NCBI GenBank assembly: GCA_963789255.1
Contig: CAWBJW010000002.1
Span: forward strand, 992,001 to 1,056,000
DNA from: DATARH01 sp963789255
GTDB lineage: Bacteria; Pseudomonadota; Alphaproteobacteria; ATCC43930; CGMCC-115725
Reading direction: 5' to 3'
DNA: 64,000 bases
In this document: piece by piece, positions 21,609 to 31,935 of the stretch
Layout: each line of letters opens with the position of its first letter
Numbering within the stretch: position 1 is the stretch's first letter
The notes under the pieces: model-generated
Databases searched by the model: none
The model's input: only the letters and a program-made list of their open reading frames with translations
Told to the model about the DNA's origin: nothing
Position numbers and translations under genes: made by a program

Positions 21609-22755
21609 TTAATCGAGCAGAGCGAGGTCGATCGCGTCGCCCATCTTGCAGTAGCCGCTGTCCGATGGGTGCAGCCCGTCGCCGCAATCGTCGGCGGCGC
21701 GCATCTGCGTCAGGATCTGGGGGTCGCGCAATGCCGCGTCGAAATCGGCGACGCCGTCGAAGGCGCCCGACTTCGCGCGATCCACGTGTTGACCGCGACC
21801 CGGTGCTTCTCGCGCGTCGGGTTCCACGCATTGGCCATGAAGGTCTCGTTGCCGAACGGGGTCAGCGTCGCGCCGATCAGCTTGATGCCGGCGCTGTGCG
21901 CGCGCACCGCCATCTGCTGCAGCCCGGCGATCATCTGTACGCCGGTCACTTCCTCCTCGGGCTTGGCCCTGCGGTTGCGCAGATCGTTGGTGCCGAGCAT
22001 GACGATCGCGTGGGTGACCCCGGGCTGGGCCAGGATGTCGCGGTCGAAGCGGCGCAAGCCGCTGTCGCCGCGCAAATCGTGCAGGATGCGGTTGCCGCCG
22101 AGGCCCTGGTTCATCACCGCCATCGGCCGCCCGCCGCGCTTGGCGAGGCGCCGGGCGAGCTGGTCCGGCCAGCGGCAATAGGCGTCGATCGTCGAGATGT
22201 TGCCGTCGGTCAGCGAGTTGCCGAGCGCGACGACCGCGCCCGCCGCATTGCCGGCCAGCACATCGACGCCGCACAGGAAAAACCATTGGTCGGTCAGATT
22301 GCCGACCGGCATCACCGACTCGCCGGTAAAATCGCCGGGCGGCGAGATGTAGTTGGTCTGGCGCGCATAGCGGCCGGTGATCTGAAAATTCGCCAGCACC
22401 TCGCCCGGCAGGTGGATGCTGACCGCGAGATCGGCGAGCGCCGGTACGTCCAGCTCTACGGGATCGCTGAACTGCACGGCACCGGCGGCGATCGCGGCGC
22501 CATCATTGCCGCCGAAGGTCAGCTTGCGGTCGGAGCCGGGGACCACGCCGGGCCCTTGTCGCGCAATGCGATGCGGGCGGCGCCGATCGCCAGCGGGCGG
22601 TTGCCGTAGGCGTTCGAGATGCGCACCCGCAGCCGGTCGCCGCCGAGGCTGATGCGCGGGTTCATCCGCAGCGTGTGGTTGTTGAAGCCGACGACGCCTT
22701 CCGCCGGCGCCGGCGACGCCGCCCAGGTGCCGACCCAATGCCTGTTGCCCTGCAT
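21609..22755 (-). CDS. SGNH/GDSL hydrolase family protein (two frameshifts)
   Basis: Esterase-like protein of about 381 residues. The N-terminal ~170 residues form a beta-rich accessory domain (WVGTWAASPAPAE, VRISNAYGNRPLAIGAARIAL). The SGNH core follows: block I VVALGNSLTDG with the catalytic serine, block II GLGGNRIL, block III MLGTNDLRN and block V DGLHPSDSGY with the Asp-His pair. Three frames are used: a missing C near 22548 and an indel near 21785 explain the changes. The ATG at 22755 is preceded by GGGAGGACAG. No signal peptide is seen. It acts on an ester or acetylated carbohydrate by family inference. Confidence 0.82.
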
Positions 22756-22885
22756 CGAACTGTCCTCCCTGGCGCGAACCTTATGAAGGCGATGGTGCGC
22801 CCTGCCCCGCCTCGCCAGCAATCCATTTTCGCGCGGTTGCGTGCGCCGTTGGCCTCGCGGCGTCTTGCGTTCGGTCAGGCCCCTT

Positions 22886-23443
22886 TCAGGCGGCGTTCCG
22901 GATGGAGTTTTGAATTTGGTTGAACACGCTCTGGGCATTGTCGATGGCCATGAATTGCGGCGTCGGATCGAGCGCGGGCGTCCAGACGGCAAACCCGCCC
23001 CATCCCCGATAGCCGAAAAACGGGGTTGCCGGGCCGAAGCGGAGCGTGCCGCAGCCGTTCGCGGCTTCTTTCAACTCCACATCGGGCAGGCGATTGAGGC
23101 TTAGCGAGATGAAGCTGCCGAATGGCGGCGACCGAGCGATCAGAATGCGCCGGTTGGTGACGGCATAGCTTGTCTTGCTGCGTATCCAGGCATCGACCGC
23201 GAAGCGGCCGGCAATCAGGTACAGCCCGATCAGCACGAACGGCACACCCCAGAGACGAAAGAAAACGGGGGCCGCGCTTTGCATCACGGTCATCTCCCAG
23301 AAAACGGCGAAGCCGCCCCACATCAGACTGAACGGGATCAGCATTCCGTCGCGACCGGTAAACCGCAAGCCCTGGCCGGGGCGCCCCGACCAGACGACCG
23401 TCTCGCCTTCCAGCAACCGCCCGGTGAAATCGCCGTCGCTCAC
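22886..23443 (-). CDS. membrane protein with PH-like domain
   Basis: 185 residues. An N-terminal motif LLEGETVVWSGRPGQGLRF is typical of bacterial PH-domain membrane proteins (YdbS-like). Two hydrophobic segments follow (about 37-57 and 66-86), then a cytoplasmic beta-rich domain beginning YAVTNRRILIARSPPFG, the usual bPH motif. Start is GTG at 23443. Function unknown; the protein sits alone between a hydrolase and the heptose genes. Confidence 0.7.
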   Translation of the reverse strand: MSDGDFTGRLLEGETVVWSGRPGQGLRFTGRDGMLIPFSLMWGGFAVFWEMTVMQSAAPVFFRLWGVPFVLIGLYLIAGRFAVDAWIRSKTSYAVTNRRILIARSPPFGSFISLSLNRLPDVELKEAANGCGTLRFGPATPFFGYRGWGGFAVWTPALDPTPQFMAIDNAQSVFNQIQNSIRNAA

Positions 23444-23489
23444 TCCCCTCCCCCTCGCTGCGCCGTGCGTTCGACCGAGACTGAGACAA

Positions 23490-24482
23490 TTACAAATACG
23501 GATCGGGCTGCGCCAGATAGTGCCTGACGCAATCGGCGACGGCGTCTTCGAGCGGGGTGAACGGCGCGTTGTAGCCGGCCTGGCGCAACCGGCTCATCGG
23601 CGCCTCGGTGAAATACTGGTAACTGGGACGGATTGCCGGCGGGATGTCGATGAATTCGATGTCGAGCGCCTTCCCGCAGGCGGCGCCGAGCGCGTTCATC
23701 AGGTCGAGAAAGCTGCGCGCCTTGCCGGTGCCGAAATTGTAGATGCCGTTGATCTCGGCGCCGGGCTCGCGACGCCACAGCCACAGCATCGCCGCGGCGC
23801 AATCCTTGACATAGACGAAATCGCGGCGCTGTTCGCCATCGGCATAGTCGGGCCGGTGCGACTTGAAGAGGCGGATGGTCTCGCCGGCGACAACGGCCCG
23901 GTAATTCTTGACGACGAGGCTCATCATCTCGCCCTTATGGTATTCGTTGGGCCCGAAGACGTTGAAGAATTTGAGCCCGACCCATAAGGGCGGGGCATGC
24001 CCCGCCGCCGCCTCGCGCATCGCCCACAGATCGAAGGCGTGCTTCGACCAGCCGTAGAGGTTGAGCGGGCGCAGGCGCTTCAACGCATCGATGCCGCCGC
24101 CATCGTCGAACCCGGCCGTGCCATCGCCATAGGTCGCCGCCGACGAGGCGTAGATCAGCTTCTTGCGATTGGCGGCGCACCAGCGCCACCACGCGATCGA
24201 CGCGTTGAGGTTGGTGGCGATGATGTCGTCCGCATCGTCGGCAAACGTCGATGAATTCGCGCCGAGATGAAACACCGCCTCGACGTTGCCGCCATGGCGC
24301 TCAAGCCAGGCGGCAAGCCCGTCGACCGGCACGATCTCGCTGAAATCGCGCTTGGCGATGTTGCGCCATTTGTCGCCGGTGCCGAAGCGGTCGACAATGA
24401 CGAGATCGGAGCGGCCGGCTTCGTTGAGGGCGGCGGCGAGGACCGACCCGATAAATCCGCCGCCGCCGGTAATCGCCAGCAT
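23490..24482 (-). CDS. hldD: ADP-glyceromanno-heptose 6-epimerase
   Basis: 330-residue extended short-chain dehydrogenase that converts ADP-D-glycero-D-manno-heptose to the L-glycero form for LPS inner core. The NADP-binding GGGGFIGSVLAAALN opens the protein, and YASSAATYGDG carries the catalytic serine region with LNLYGWSKHAFD giving the YxxxK pair. VGLKFFNVFGPNEYHKG is a family hallmark. Its ATG overlaps the hldE stop by one base (TGATG), so the two successive enzymes of the pathway are coupled. Confidence 0.93.
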   Translation of the reverse strand: MLAITGGGGFIGSVLAAALNEAGRSDLVIVDRFGTGDKWRNIAKRDFSEIVPVDGLAAWLERHGGNVEAVFHLGANSSTFADDADDIIATNLNASIAWWRWCAANRKKLIYASSAATYGDGTAGFDDGGGIDALKRLRPLNLYGWSKHAFDLWAMREAAAGHAPPLWVGLKFFNVFGPNEYHKGEMMSLVVKNYRAVVAGETIRLFKSHRPDYADGEQRRDFVYVKDCAAAMLWLWRREPGAEINGIYNFGTGKARSFLDLMNALGAACGKALDIEFIDIPPAIRPSYQYFTEAPMSRLRQAGYNAPFTPLEDAVADCVRHYLAQPDPYL

Positions 24483-25984
24483 CAGCCGGCGTCCTCGGGC
24501 GAGCGGGCGCGGGCGATGCGAACGGCGTCGGCCTCCCCCGGCGAGTGCGCCTCGCGAATGGCGTCGATCAGCCGCGTCGTCGAAATTCCCTCGACCAGAT
24601 CGACCAGCACGACGCGACCCCCGGCGGCCTCGACCTCTGCGGCGCCGACCACGCTATCGACCGTGTAGTCGCCACCCTTGACCAGCACATCGGGCTTCAG
24701 CCGGCAAATCAGCTCGAGCGGAGTGTCCTCGTCGAAGCTGATCACCGCGTTGACCGACTCGACGGCGGCAATCACGGCGGAACGGTCGGCCAATCCGTTG
24801 ACCGGCCGCTTCGGCCCCTTGAGGCGTTCGACCCCGGGATCGCTGTTGAGCGCCACGATCAGCCGGTCGCATTGGGCACGCGCCGCGGCCAACAGCGCGA
24901 TGTGGCCGGCATGGACGATGTCGAAGCAGCCGTTGGTGAAGCCGACGCTGAGGCCGCGGCTTTTCCAGCGCCGCACCAGGGTCTCGGCCTCGGCAGCGCT
25001 GTAATATTTGGCGTGGTGCCATTCCTTGTCGCGCACGTCGCGCGACAATTCGAGCATCAGTTCGTCGAGCTCGACCGTCGCGGTGCCGAGCTTCGAAACG
25101 ACGATGCCGGCGGCGGTATTGGCCAGGCGCATCGCCTGCGGCAGCCGGTAGCCGCTGGCGCACGCCAGGGCGAGCACCGCGATCACCGTGTCGCCGGCGC
25201 CGGAGACATCGTAGACCTCGCGCGCCCGGGCCGCTTCGAGATGGATCATGCCCGAGGTCTCGACCAGGACCATGCCCTTGTCGGAGCGCGTGGCGAGAAT
25301 GGCCTCGGCGCCGCAATCCGCCATGACCTTGGTCGCGGCCGCGATGATTTCGGCGTCGCTGGCGACCGGCATCCGCGCCGCCAGCGAGAGTTCCTTCAAA
25401 TTGGGCGTCACGCAGGTGGCGCCGCGATAGCGGGCGAAATCATCGCTCTTGGGATCGACGTAAACCGGGATGCCGAGAGCGCGCGCCCGCGCGATCACCG
25501 CGCCCAGGACGTTTGCGCCGAGCGCCGACTTGCCGTAATCGGACAGCACCACCGCGTCGGCCTCGGGGATGGCGCGCTCGGCCGCGGCGATCAGCGCGGC
25601 CGCTTCCTCGGGGTCGAGATCGTGCGTCTCCTCCTGATCGATCCGCAGGAGCTGCTGATGCCCGGCTATATAGCGGGTCTTGCACACGGTCGGACGCCGC
25701 GCGCTCGCCACATGCCGATCGACGAGTCCTGGCGTCTGCCCGATCAGCGCCCGAACTTCCGCGCCCGCCGGGTCATGCCCCAAGAGGCCCATCACGACCG
25801 CCTTGCCGCCCAGCGCCGCGATGTTGCGGGCAACATTGCCGGCGCCGCCGAGCATGCTCTGGGTGCGCTTCAAAAGCAGCACCGGCACCGGCGCTTCCGG
25901 CGAGATGCGCTCGGTATCGCAATAGGCAAAACGGTCGAGCATCACATCGCCAAGACACAGGATCGTGGCGTTCGAGAAATCCAT
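24482..25984 (-). CDS. hldE: bifunctional heptose 7-phosphate kinase/heptose 1-phosphate adenylyltransferase
   Basis: 500-residue fusion enzyme of LPS heptose synthesis. The first ~320 residues are a PfkB-type sugar kinase (LGDVMLDRFAYCDTERISPE, GGAGNVARNIAALGG, and the catalytic VSGAGDTVIAVLALA). The last ~150 are a nucleotidyltransferase (FTNGCFDIVHAGHIALL, with the HxGH motif). Start at ATG 25984 gives MDFSNATILCLGDVMLD. It is first in the hldE-hldD operon; the upstream divergent gene is the dmeF-like exporter. Confidence 0.94.
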   Translation of the reverse strand: MDFSNATILCLGDVMLDRFAYCDTERISPEAPVPVLLLKRTQSMLGGAGNVARNIAALGGKAVVMGLLGHDPAGAEVRALIGQTPGLVDRHVASARRPTVCKTRYIAGHQQLLRIDQEETHDLDPEEAAALIAAAERAIPEADAVVLSDYGKSALGANVLGAVIARARALGIPVYVDPKSDDFARYRGATCVTPNLKELSLAARMPVASDAEIIAAATKVMADCGAEAILATRSDKGMVLVETSGMIHLEAARAREVYDVSGAGDTVIAVLALACASGYRLPQAMRLANTAAGIVVSKLGTATVELDELMLELSRDVRDKEWHHAKYYSAAEAETLVRRWKSRGLSVGFTNGCFDIVHAGHIALLAAARAQCDRLIVALNSDPGVERLKGPKRPVNGLADRSAVIAAVESVNAVISFDEDTPLELICRLKPDVLVKGGDYTVDSVVGAAEVEAAGGRVVLVDLVEGISTTRLIDAIREAHSPGEADAVRIARARSPEDAG

Positions 25985-26080
25985 CGCGTCTGCGCAATTC
26001 CGCGTTGTCCGGGCGCGCAATCTTTACCACGCGGACCGGTGCGAGCCTATATTTTAGGAGGAAACCGCCCGGAGGGTGCG

Positions 26081-27064
26081 ATGCACGCGGAGTTGATCGA
26101 TTCCTGGCGCCACGAGCATGTCTTTCTCGGGCCGCATCACGCCCGCAACGAGCGGCGCAGCTGGGCCGTCGTCGCGCTGTGCGGCACGATGATGCTGGCC
26201 GAGATCGTCGGCGGGTGGCTGTGGGGCTCGATGGCGCTGATCGCCGACGGGCTGCACATGTCGACGCATGCCGGCGCGCTGGTCATCGCCGCCTCGGCCT
26301 ATGCCTATGCGCGGCGCCACGCCCGCGACGAGCGCTTCGCGTTCGGCACCGGCAAGCTCGGCGACCTGGCCGCCTTTGCCAGCGCGATCGTGCTGGCGAT
26401 GATCGCGCTCCTGATCGGCTATGAGAGCCTCGACCGGCTGTTCCACCCGGTGGCAATTGCCTTCAGCGAAGCGATCCCGCTGGCCGCGCTCGGCCTCGCC
26501 GTCAACCTGGCCAGCGCCTGGCTGCTGCATGACGAGGATGCCCCCGCCCACGGCCATGCCCATACCGGCGCACATGATCATGATCACCATGACCACGATC
26601 ATCACCACCACGAGCATCACCACCACGATCGCCATGCCGACCACAATCTGCGCGCCGCCTATGTCCACGTCATCGCCGATGCGGCGGTCTCGGTGCTGGC
26701 GGTGATCGGCCTCACGGCCGGGCGCGTCCTCGGCTGGGTGTGGATGGACCCGCTGATGGGCCTCATCGGCATGGCGGTGATCCTCAACTGGTCGTGGAGC
26801 CTGGTGCGCGTCTCCGGCGCCGTGCTGCTCGACATGCGGCCCGAGGGGATCGCCCGCGAGATCGTCGATCGGCTCGAAGGCGCAGGCCACGACCGTATCG
26901 CCGATCTGCATCTGTGGCGGGTCGGCCCCGGCCATCACGCCGCGGTCGTCTCGATCGTCTGCGACCGGCCCGAGCCGCCCGCCGCCTACAAGGCCCGCCT
27001 CGCCGACATCGCCGGCCTCAGTCACGTCACGATCGAAGTTCAGCCCTGCCCGGGCGAGCACTGA
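26081..27064 (+). CDS. dmeF: cation diffusion facilitator, DmeF-like Co/Ni/Fe exporter
   Basis: 327-residue six-helix metal/H+ antiporter of the inner membrane. The N-terminus HEHVFLGPHHARNERR is the DmeF signature, followed by GSMALIADGLHMSTHAG with the HxxxD-type metal site of helix II. A very His/Asp-rich cytoplasmic loop (about 155-185, with runs such as HDHDHHDHDHHHHEHHHH) precedes AYVHVIADAAVSVLAVIG, the helix V metal site. A C-terminal cytoplasmic domain ends the protein. The ATG at 26081 has GGAGG upstream; the open frame runs much further back only as the antisense of hldE. Metal specificity is inferred. No DmeR repressor gene is adjacent. Confidence 0.88.
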   Translation: MHAELIDSWRHEHVFLGPHHARNERRSWAVVALCGTMMLAEIVGGWLWGSMALIADGLHMSTHAGALVIAASAYAYARRHARDERFAFGTGKLGDLAAFASAIVLAMIALLIGYESLDRLFHPVAIAFSEAIPLAALGLAVNLASAWLLHDEDAPAHGHAHTGAHDHDHHDHDHHHHEHHHHDRHADHNLRAAYVHVIADAAVSVLAVIGLTAGRVLGWVWMDPLMGLIGMAVILNWSWSLVRVSGAVLLDMRPEGIAREIVDRLEGAGHDRIADLHLWRVGPGHHAAVVSIVCDRPEPPAAYKARLADIAGLSHVTIEVQPCPGEH

Positions 27065-27118
27065 CCCCAGCCTGGCGATCTCGCTCCGCGCTCATTCCAC
27101 CCCGCGCTCATTTCACGA

Positions 27119-27151
27119 CGTGTCATTGCGAGCGAAGCGAAGCAATCTCGC
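27119..27151. repeat. short dispersed repeat (family F)
   Basis: TGTCATTGCGAGCGAAGCG followed by AAGCAATCTCG, a widespread element in alphaproteobacterial genomes. Single copy in this window, just upstream of the P1 peptidase gene. Confidence 0.7.
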
Positions 27152-27183
27152 GCCAACTTCGTGCTTTCTATCGGAGACAGGGA

Positions 27184-28212
27184 ATGGCCGAGCCCGGACC
27201 GCGCAATCTGATCACCGACGTGCCGGGGCTGCTCGTCGGCCAGGCGGAGGATGCCGACGGCCTGACCGGCACGACGGTGGTGGTTTGCGAGGCGCCGGCA
27301 GTCGCGGCGGTCGATGTCCGCGGCGGCGCTCCGGGCAGCCGGGAAACCGAGCTGCTCGACCCCGCTTCGCTGGTCCAGCGGGTCGATGCGATCGTCTTGT
27401 CGGGCGGCTCTGCGTTCGGCCTCGACGCGGCCGGCGGGGTCATGGAGGGGCTCGCCGCGATGGGCCGCGGCTTTGCCGTGCGCGATGTGCGGGTGCCGAT
27501 CGTGCCGGCGGCGATCCTCTTCGATCTCGCTTTTCCCGGACGCCGGCCGTGGGCCGGCGAGCCGCCCTATCGCCGGCTCGGGCAGGAGGCCTTGGCGCGT
27601 GCCGGCCGGGATTTCGCGCTCGGCAATGCGGGGGCCGGCCTCGGCGCCAAGGCCGGCCGCCTCAAGGGCGGCATCGGCAGCAGCTCGCTGCGTCTCACCG
27701 ATGGCGCCATGGGGGGCGCAATGGTCGGGGCGCTGGTCGCGGTCAACAGCTGGGGCTCGACGGTGCGGCCGGATTGCGGACGCCTGTGGGCAGCCGAACT
27801 GGCGCTCGCCGGCGAGATCGAGCCCCAGCCGCCGCTGCCCGCCCTGCCGCTCGACCCGGAGGATTTCTCCGCCTGCGCTGATGCCGCTGCCGGCGCGAAC
27901 ACGGCGATCGCGGTGGTGGCGACCGATATGCCGCTCGCCAGGAGCGGGTGCCGTCGGCTGGCGATCATGGCACAGGACGGGTTGGCGCAGGCGATCCGCC
28001 CGGCGCACACGCCGTTCGATGGGGATACGGTGTTCGCGCTGGCGACCAACTCCGGCGGCTCGGGCGGCGATGTCGATCCGGCAACCCTCGCCCGGCTCGG
28101 CAGCGCCGCCGCGACCTGCCTCGCCCGCGCGGTCATGCGCGCGATGATGGCAGCTGAGCCGCTGGGCGGCTTTGCGAGCTGGCGTCAACAATGGGGAAGC
28201 GGCGCCCGGTAA
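27184..28212 (+). CDS. P1 family peptidase (DmpA-like aminopeptidase)
   Basis: 342-residue N-terminal-nucleophile hydrolase related to L-aminopeptidase D-Ala-esterase/amidase DmpA. Family features: NLITDVPGLLVGQAED at the start, GTTVVVCE, AIVLSGGSAFGLDAAGGVM, GNAGAGLGAKAG and LVAVNSWG. Near the C-terminal third, GANTAIAVVATDMPL is where family members cut themselves, making the Ser/Thr the nucleophile; here it would be the Thr of NT. ATG at 27184 is preceded by GGAGACAGGGA. Ends adjacent to the convergent kinase gene. Substrate unknown. Confidence 0.88.
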   Translation: MAEPGPRNLITDVPGLLVGQAEDADGLTGTTVVVCEAPAVAAVDVRGGAPGSRETELLDPASLVQRVDAIVLSGGSAFGLDAAGGVMEGLAAMGRGFAVRDVRVPIVPAAILFDLAFPGRRPWAGEPPYRRLGQEALARAGRDFALGNAGAGLGAKAGRLKGGIGSSSLRLTDGAMGGAMVGALVAVNSWGSTVRPDCGRLWAAELALAGEIEPQPPLPALPLDPEDFSACADAAAGANTAIAVVATDMPLARSGCRRLAIMAQDGLAQAIRPAHTPFDGDTVFALATNSGGSGGDVDPATLARLGSAAATCLARAVMRAMMAAEPLGGFASWRQQWGSGAR

Positions 28213-29408
28213 TCAGGCCGCGTTGCGCGATTTCTCGGCGGCAGGGTTGAGGACCGCCCGATCCGGCGGGAAGGTGACGCGCACCCGCGTGCCGACGCCA
28301 ACCTCGCTGTGCAGCTCGAGGGTGCCGCCATGCAGCTCCACGATCGCCTTGACCAGCGGCAGGCCGAGCCCGGTGCCCTGATGCGACCGGCCGTACGAGG
28401 AATCGACCTGTTCGAAGGGTCGGAGCACGCGGGCGAGGTCGGCGGGCGCGATGCCGATGCCGGTATCGCTCACGGTCAGGGTCAGCCCGTTTTTTCGGTC
28501 GAACCGGCCCGCGATCTCGATACGGCCGCCCGGAGGGGTGAATTTGACGGCGTTGGTGACGAGGTTGAGCAGCACCTGCTTGGTCTTGCGCTCATCGGCG
28601 CGCAGCAGCGGGAGGTCGGCGGGCAAGTTCGACCGATTTGGAGATACCGTCCTCGCCAATGCGCGCGCTGACCAGCTCGGCGGACCGAGCGGATCGTGTC
28701 GCGCAGGTCGAAGACATCCTCAAAGAGCTCGAGCTTGCCGGCCTCGACCTTCGACAGGTCGAGGATGTCGTTGATGATCTGCAACAGATGCGTGCCGCTC
28801 TCGTGGATGTTTGCGACATAGGACCGGTACTGCTCGTTGCCGAGCGCGCCCAGCACGTCGTGCAGCATCATCTCGGAAAAGCCGATGATGGCGTTCAACG
28901 GCGTGCGCAGCTCGTGGCTCATCGTAGCGATAAAAACCGACTTGCCGCGATTTGCCGCCTCGGCTTCGTCCTTGGCTAGACGTGCCGCCTCGCGGTCGCG
29001 CTGCAACGCGACCCGATCGAAGCAGCGGTCGAGCACGGCGATCAGCTTGTTCGGTTCGCTGGACTTGTCGAAATAATCATAGGCGCCGCGGCGCAGCCCC
29101 TCGATCGCGGTCTGGCTGTCGATAGCGGCGGTCATCAGCACGCAGATCAGCTCCGGCTGCTCGACGCGCAGACGCGGGATCAGATCGACGCCCGATTCGA
29201 TCCCGCCAAGCCGCACGTCGATCAGCGCGACCGGGGCAGGGGCAGCGCCATCGGGCGGGTCGCGCAGCACAGTGACCGCGCGCTCCAGCGTATCGACAGA
29301 GAACGTCGTATAACCTCTCGGCTCAAGCAAATCGACGAGCGACTCGGCGAAACCGAGATCGTCGTCGATGATCAGGACCGAGCGCACCGTCGTGTCCTCT
29401 CGCTGCAT
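28213..29408 (-). CDS. receiver-histidine kinase hybrid (two frameshifts)
   Basis: About 397 residues. An N-terminal receiver domain (VLIIDDD, phospho-Asp in ALIDVRLGG, MTAA, FDKSSEP) is followed by a short coil and a kinase core: H-box MSHELRTPLNAIIGFSEMM, N-box NLVTNAVKFTPPGG, G1 DTGIGIAP and G2 GTGLGLPLVKAI. No membrane segment or other output. The linking stretch around VSARIGEDGISKSVEL is read in a third frame; two single-base indels near 28632 and 28680 account for it. It is the last of three same-strand genes, starting 3 bases after the double-receiver gene. Confidence 0.85.
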
Positions 29409-29411
29409 CGC

Positions 29412-30137
29412 TCACTCCGCTTGCCCGACCGATACTGCCGACCCGATCGCGGCCAGCAGCGCGTTCGGGTCGAACGGCTTGAACAGCATGCCGCAGCTCT
29501 GCGACCGGAGGCGCTCGTCCTGCTCGGCATCCTCGCGGCCACCGGTCATCAGGACGGTCGGCACGGTGCGACCGGCTTCGACCAGTCGCGCATACAGATC
29601 GGCTCCCGACAGAACCGGCAGTCGCAGATGGAGGAGCAGGCAATCGAACTGCTCGCGGTTCATCTTTTCGAGGGCCTCGGCCCCGGTTGAGGCGACCTCG
29701 ATGCCGTAGCCGGCATTTGCGAGGATCGGCACGATGGTGTTGACGAACTCCGAATCGCCGTCGGCTACCAGCACCCGGCCACGCTGCTTGACCTTGCTCA
29801 GGAGTTCGAGCACCTGTGTCGCCGCGAACGGTTTGTACAGCACTCCCAGAGCACCGCCCTCGATCGCTTGGGAAACGAGTTGCTCGACGCTGTACCCGGT
29901 CATCATCATGACCTGCGCGGTCGGCCGGATTTTCTTCAACTCGAGAAAGGTATCGACCCCGTTGATCCCGGGCAACCTCACATCGAGCAGCACGAAATCG
30001 AAGTCGTTCGCACGGAAGGCTTCGATCGCCTGTTCGCCGCTGTGAGCGAGGTGCGCCGTGTGGCCGCGCAGTTCGATCACATCGGCCAGGCTTTCGGCGT
30101 GGTCGCAATCGTCATCGACAATCAAAACCCGCGTCAT
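29412..30137 (-). CDS. double receiver-domain response regulator
   Basis: 241 residues made only of two receiver domains. The first has a full active site (VLIVDDDCDH, LLDVRLPG phospho-Asp, MMTGY, LYKPF). The second has the fold (VLVADGDSEF, LMTGG, LFKPFDP) but its phospho-acceptor position reads LLLHLRLP, with His in place of Asp (CAT codon near 29636), so it is a pseudo-receiver. No DNA-binding or enzymatic output. Its ATG overlaps the stop of the upstream sensor kinase by four bases. Likely an intermediate in a phosphorelay between that kinase and the receiver-kinase that follows. Confidence 0.88.
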   Translation of the reverse strand: MTRVLIVDDDCDHAESLADVIELRGHTAHLAHSGEQAIEAFRANDFDFVLLDVRLPGINGVDTFLELKKIRPTAQVMMMTGYSVEQLVSQAIEGGALGVLYKPFAATQVLELLSKVKQRGRVLVADGDSEFVNTIVPILANAGYGIEVASTGAEALEKMNREQFDCLLLHLRLPVLSGADLYARLVEAGRTVPTVLMTGGREDAEQDERLRSQSCGMLFKPFDPNALLAAIGSAVSVGQAE

Positions 30138-31935
30138 GCCGGTGCCTCCACGTCCGCGTTTGCTTCGAGCGGCAGGCGCACGGTCACGCAGGTACCCCGC
30201 CCGACCTCGCTGTCGACCGCGATGATGCCACCGTGCTGGTTTACGATCTGCTTAACGGTTGGGAGACCCAGCCCGGTACCAAAGCTTTTGGTGCTGAACA
30301 GCGGCTCGAAGATGCGGGCCAGGATTTCCGGCGCGATCCCAGGCCCCGTATCCTCGATGGCGAGCAAGAGCTCGCCGTCGGCCGTAGCGGTGCGCAGCAT
30401 GATCCGCTTCTCGCGGTCGGCCGGCAGTTCGGCGAGCGCCTGCGCCGCATTCTCGACGAGATTGATGATGACGCGCCGCATCCGATCGGGATCCATCGGC
30501 ACCGCCGCCTCGGCTGCAGCCAACTCCGTGGTCACGGCAACGGGCGGGGGGACATTCTGGTCGGCCAATACCCTGCCAAGCCAGCTATCGAAACAGATGC
30601 TGGTGCGTTTCAGCTTGCGGTCGCGGGTGTATTCGAGCAGATCGCCAATGATGCGGTCGCAGCGCTCGATGCTGCGCTCCATGCGGGCGATCGGCCGGTC
30701 GAGCTTGACCCCCGACGTTGTGGCGAGTTCCTTGACCGTGAACAATGTGTTGCGGATCGCGCTTAGCGGGTTGCGCAGGCTCGTGTGCCACGGTCGCGGT
30801 CAGCCTGACCCAGCACCGACAGGCGCTCGCTTTTCAGCAGCTCGGCTTCCGCGGCGAGCCGCGCCCGCTCGATTTCGATCTTCTCGGCGTTGAGCGCCGC
30901 GATCTCCTTCTCGGCACGGATCTCGGCAAGCGCGGCGTGGGTCTGGAACTGACGGGCGATCAGGTACACCATCGCCCCGATCGCGACCGTGCCGGCGAGT
31001 GTGAGAGCGCCGAACCACAAGCCCTGATGCGCCCAGCCCGCGAGCACCTGATCGGCGCTTCGGTTGACCGCGACGGCAACCCGAAAATCAGGGAGCGCCC
31101 GCAGCGCTTCGATCCGCCATGCGCCATCCGAGGTGAAATGGCGGACCATCGTCACCGTTCCGTCGGCAAAGATCGCGCCGAGGTTCCCGCCCGGCGCGAT
31201 ATGACCGATGGTGCCGGGCTGCTCGGGGTATCGGGCGAGTATCATCCCGTCCGCGCGCAGCAGCATGATCGTCGCGTCAGGAGCCAGCGGGACCGCGGCG
31301 AACAGGCTCGTCAGATCGGCTGCCGGAATCATGCCGACGACGGCTCCGACCGGCGTGCCCTGCGGCCCGTCGATGCGATGCGCGAACGGAATGTCGACGG
31401 CGCCGGTCCGCGGATCTCGGATCGGCGCGCCGATGCTGCTCGCCCGGCCCGGCGGCGCACGCAATGCTGCGAACAGATCGCGCCAGGCGATGGCGGCATC
31501 AGGCCATGCGCCGGCGCGATCGAGCACCGCGCCGTCGGCCGCGATCAGCGCAACCGCATCGATCGGCGGAAAGCGGCCGACCCTGCTGCGCAACAGCGCG
31601 GCGATTTGCGGCGTGGCCGCGGCCTCGCGAAATTCGGCGCCGCCGGCGCCGCCAGCCTGCTGCACGCGGTCGGCAATGTCGGCAAGCCGGGCATCGACCG
31701 CGTTCAGGGAGCGGTTGCTTGCTTCAGCGAGGAGGCTGTCGATGCGCCCCAACTCGCCTTCCGCGGTGGCGAGCGCCTGCTGCCGCAAATGGTTCGTGGC
31801 GACGCCCGTCGAGGTCAAAATCGCGGTGATCAGCACGATGCCGGAGGCGATCAGCAAGGTGACCGGACGAATGCCCGACACCTGCTCGATGCGTCGCGCT
31901 ACCGGGGCGCGCCGCGCCGCGAAAAGTAAGGCCAT
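30134..31935 (-). CDS. membrane sensor histidine kinase with periplasmic domain (two frameshifts)
   Basis: About 600 residues. A membrane segment near 25-45 (TLLIASGIVLITAILTS) is followed by a ~250-residue periplasmic Cache-like sensor, a second segment near 300-320 (FGALTLAGTVAIGAMVYLIA), a coiled coil (EKEIAALNAEKIEIERARL) and the kinase core. H-box VAHELRNPLSAIRNTL, N-box NLVENAAQAL, G1 DTGPGIAP and FSTKSFGTGLGLPTV are present. The frame changes just at the H-box. Two extra bases near 30784 and 30805 (CCT for CT, GG for G) explain it. First of three overlapping or abutting signalling genes. Confidence 0.86.

Noticed and set aside
24545..26080. Long upstream extension of the metal exporter frame
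   Set aside because: It is the antisense of hldE; the exporter's own start with ribosome site is at 26081.
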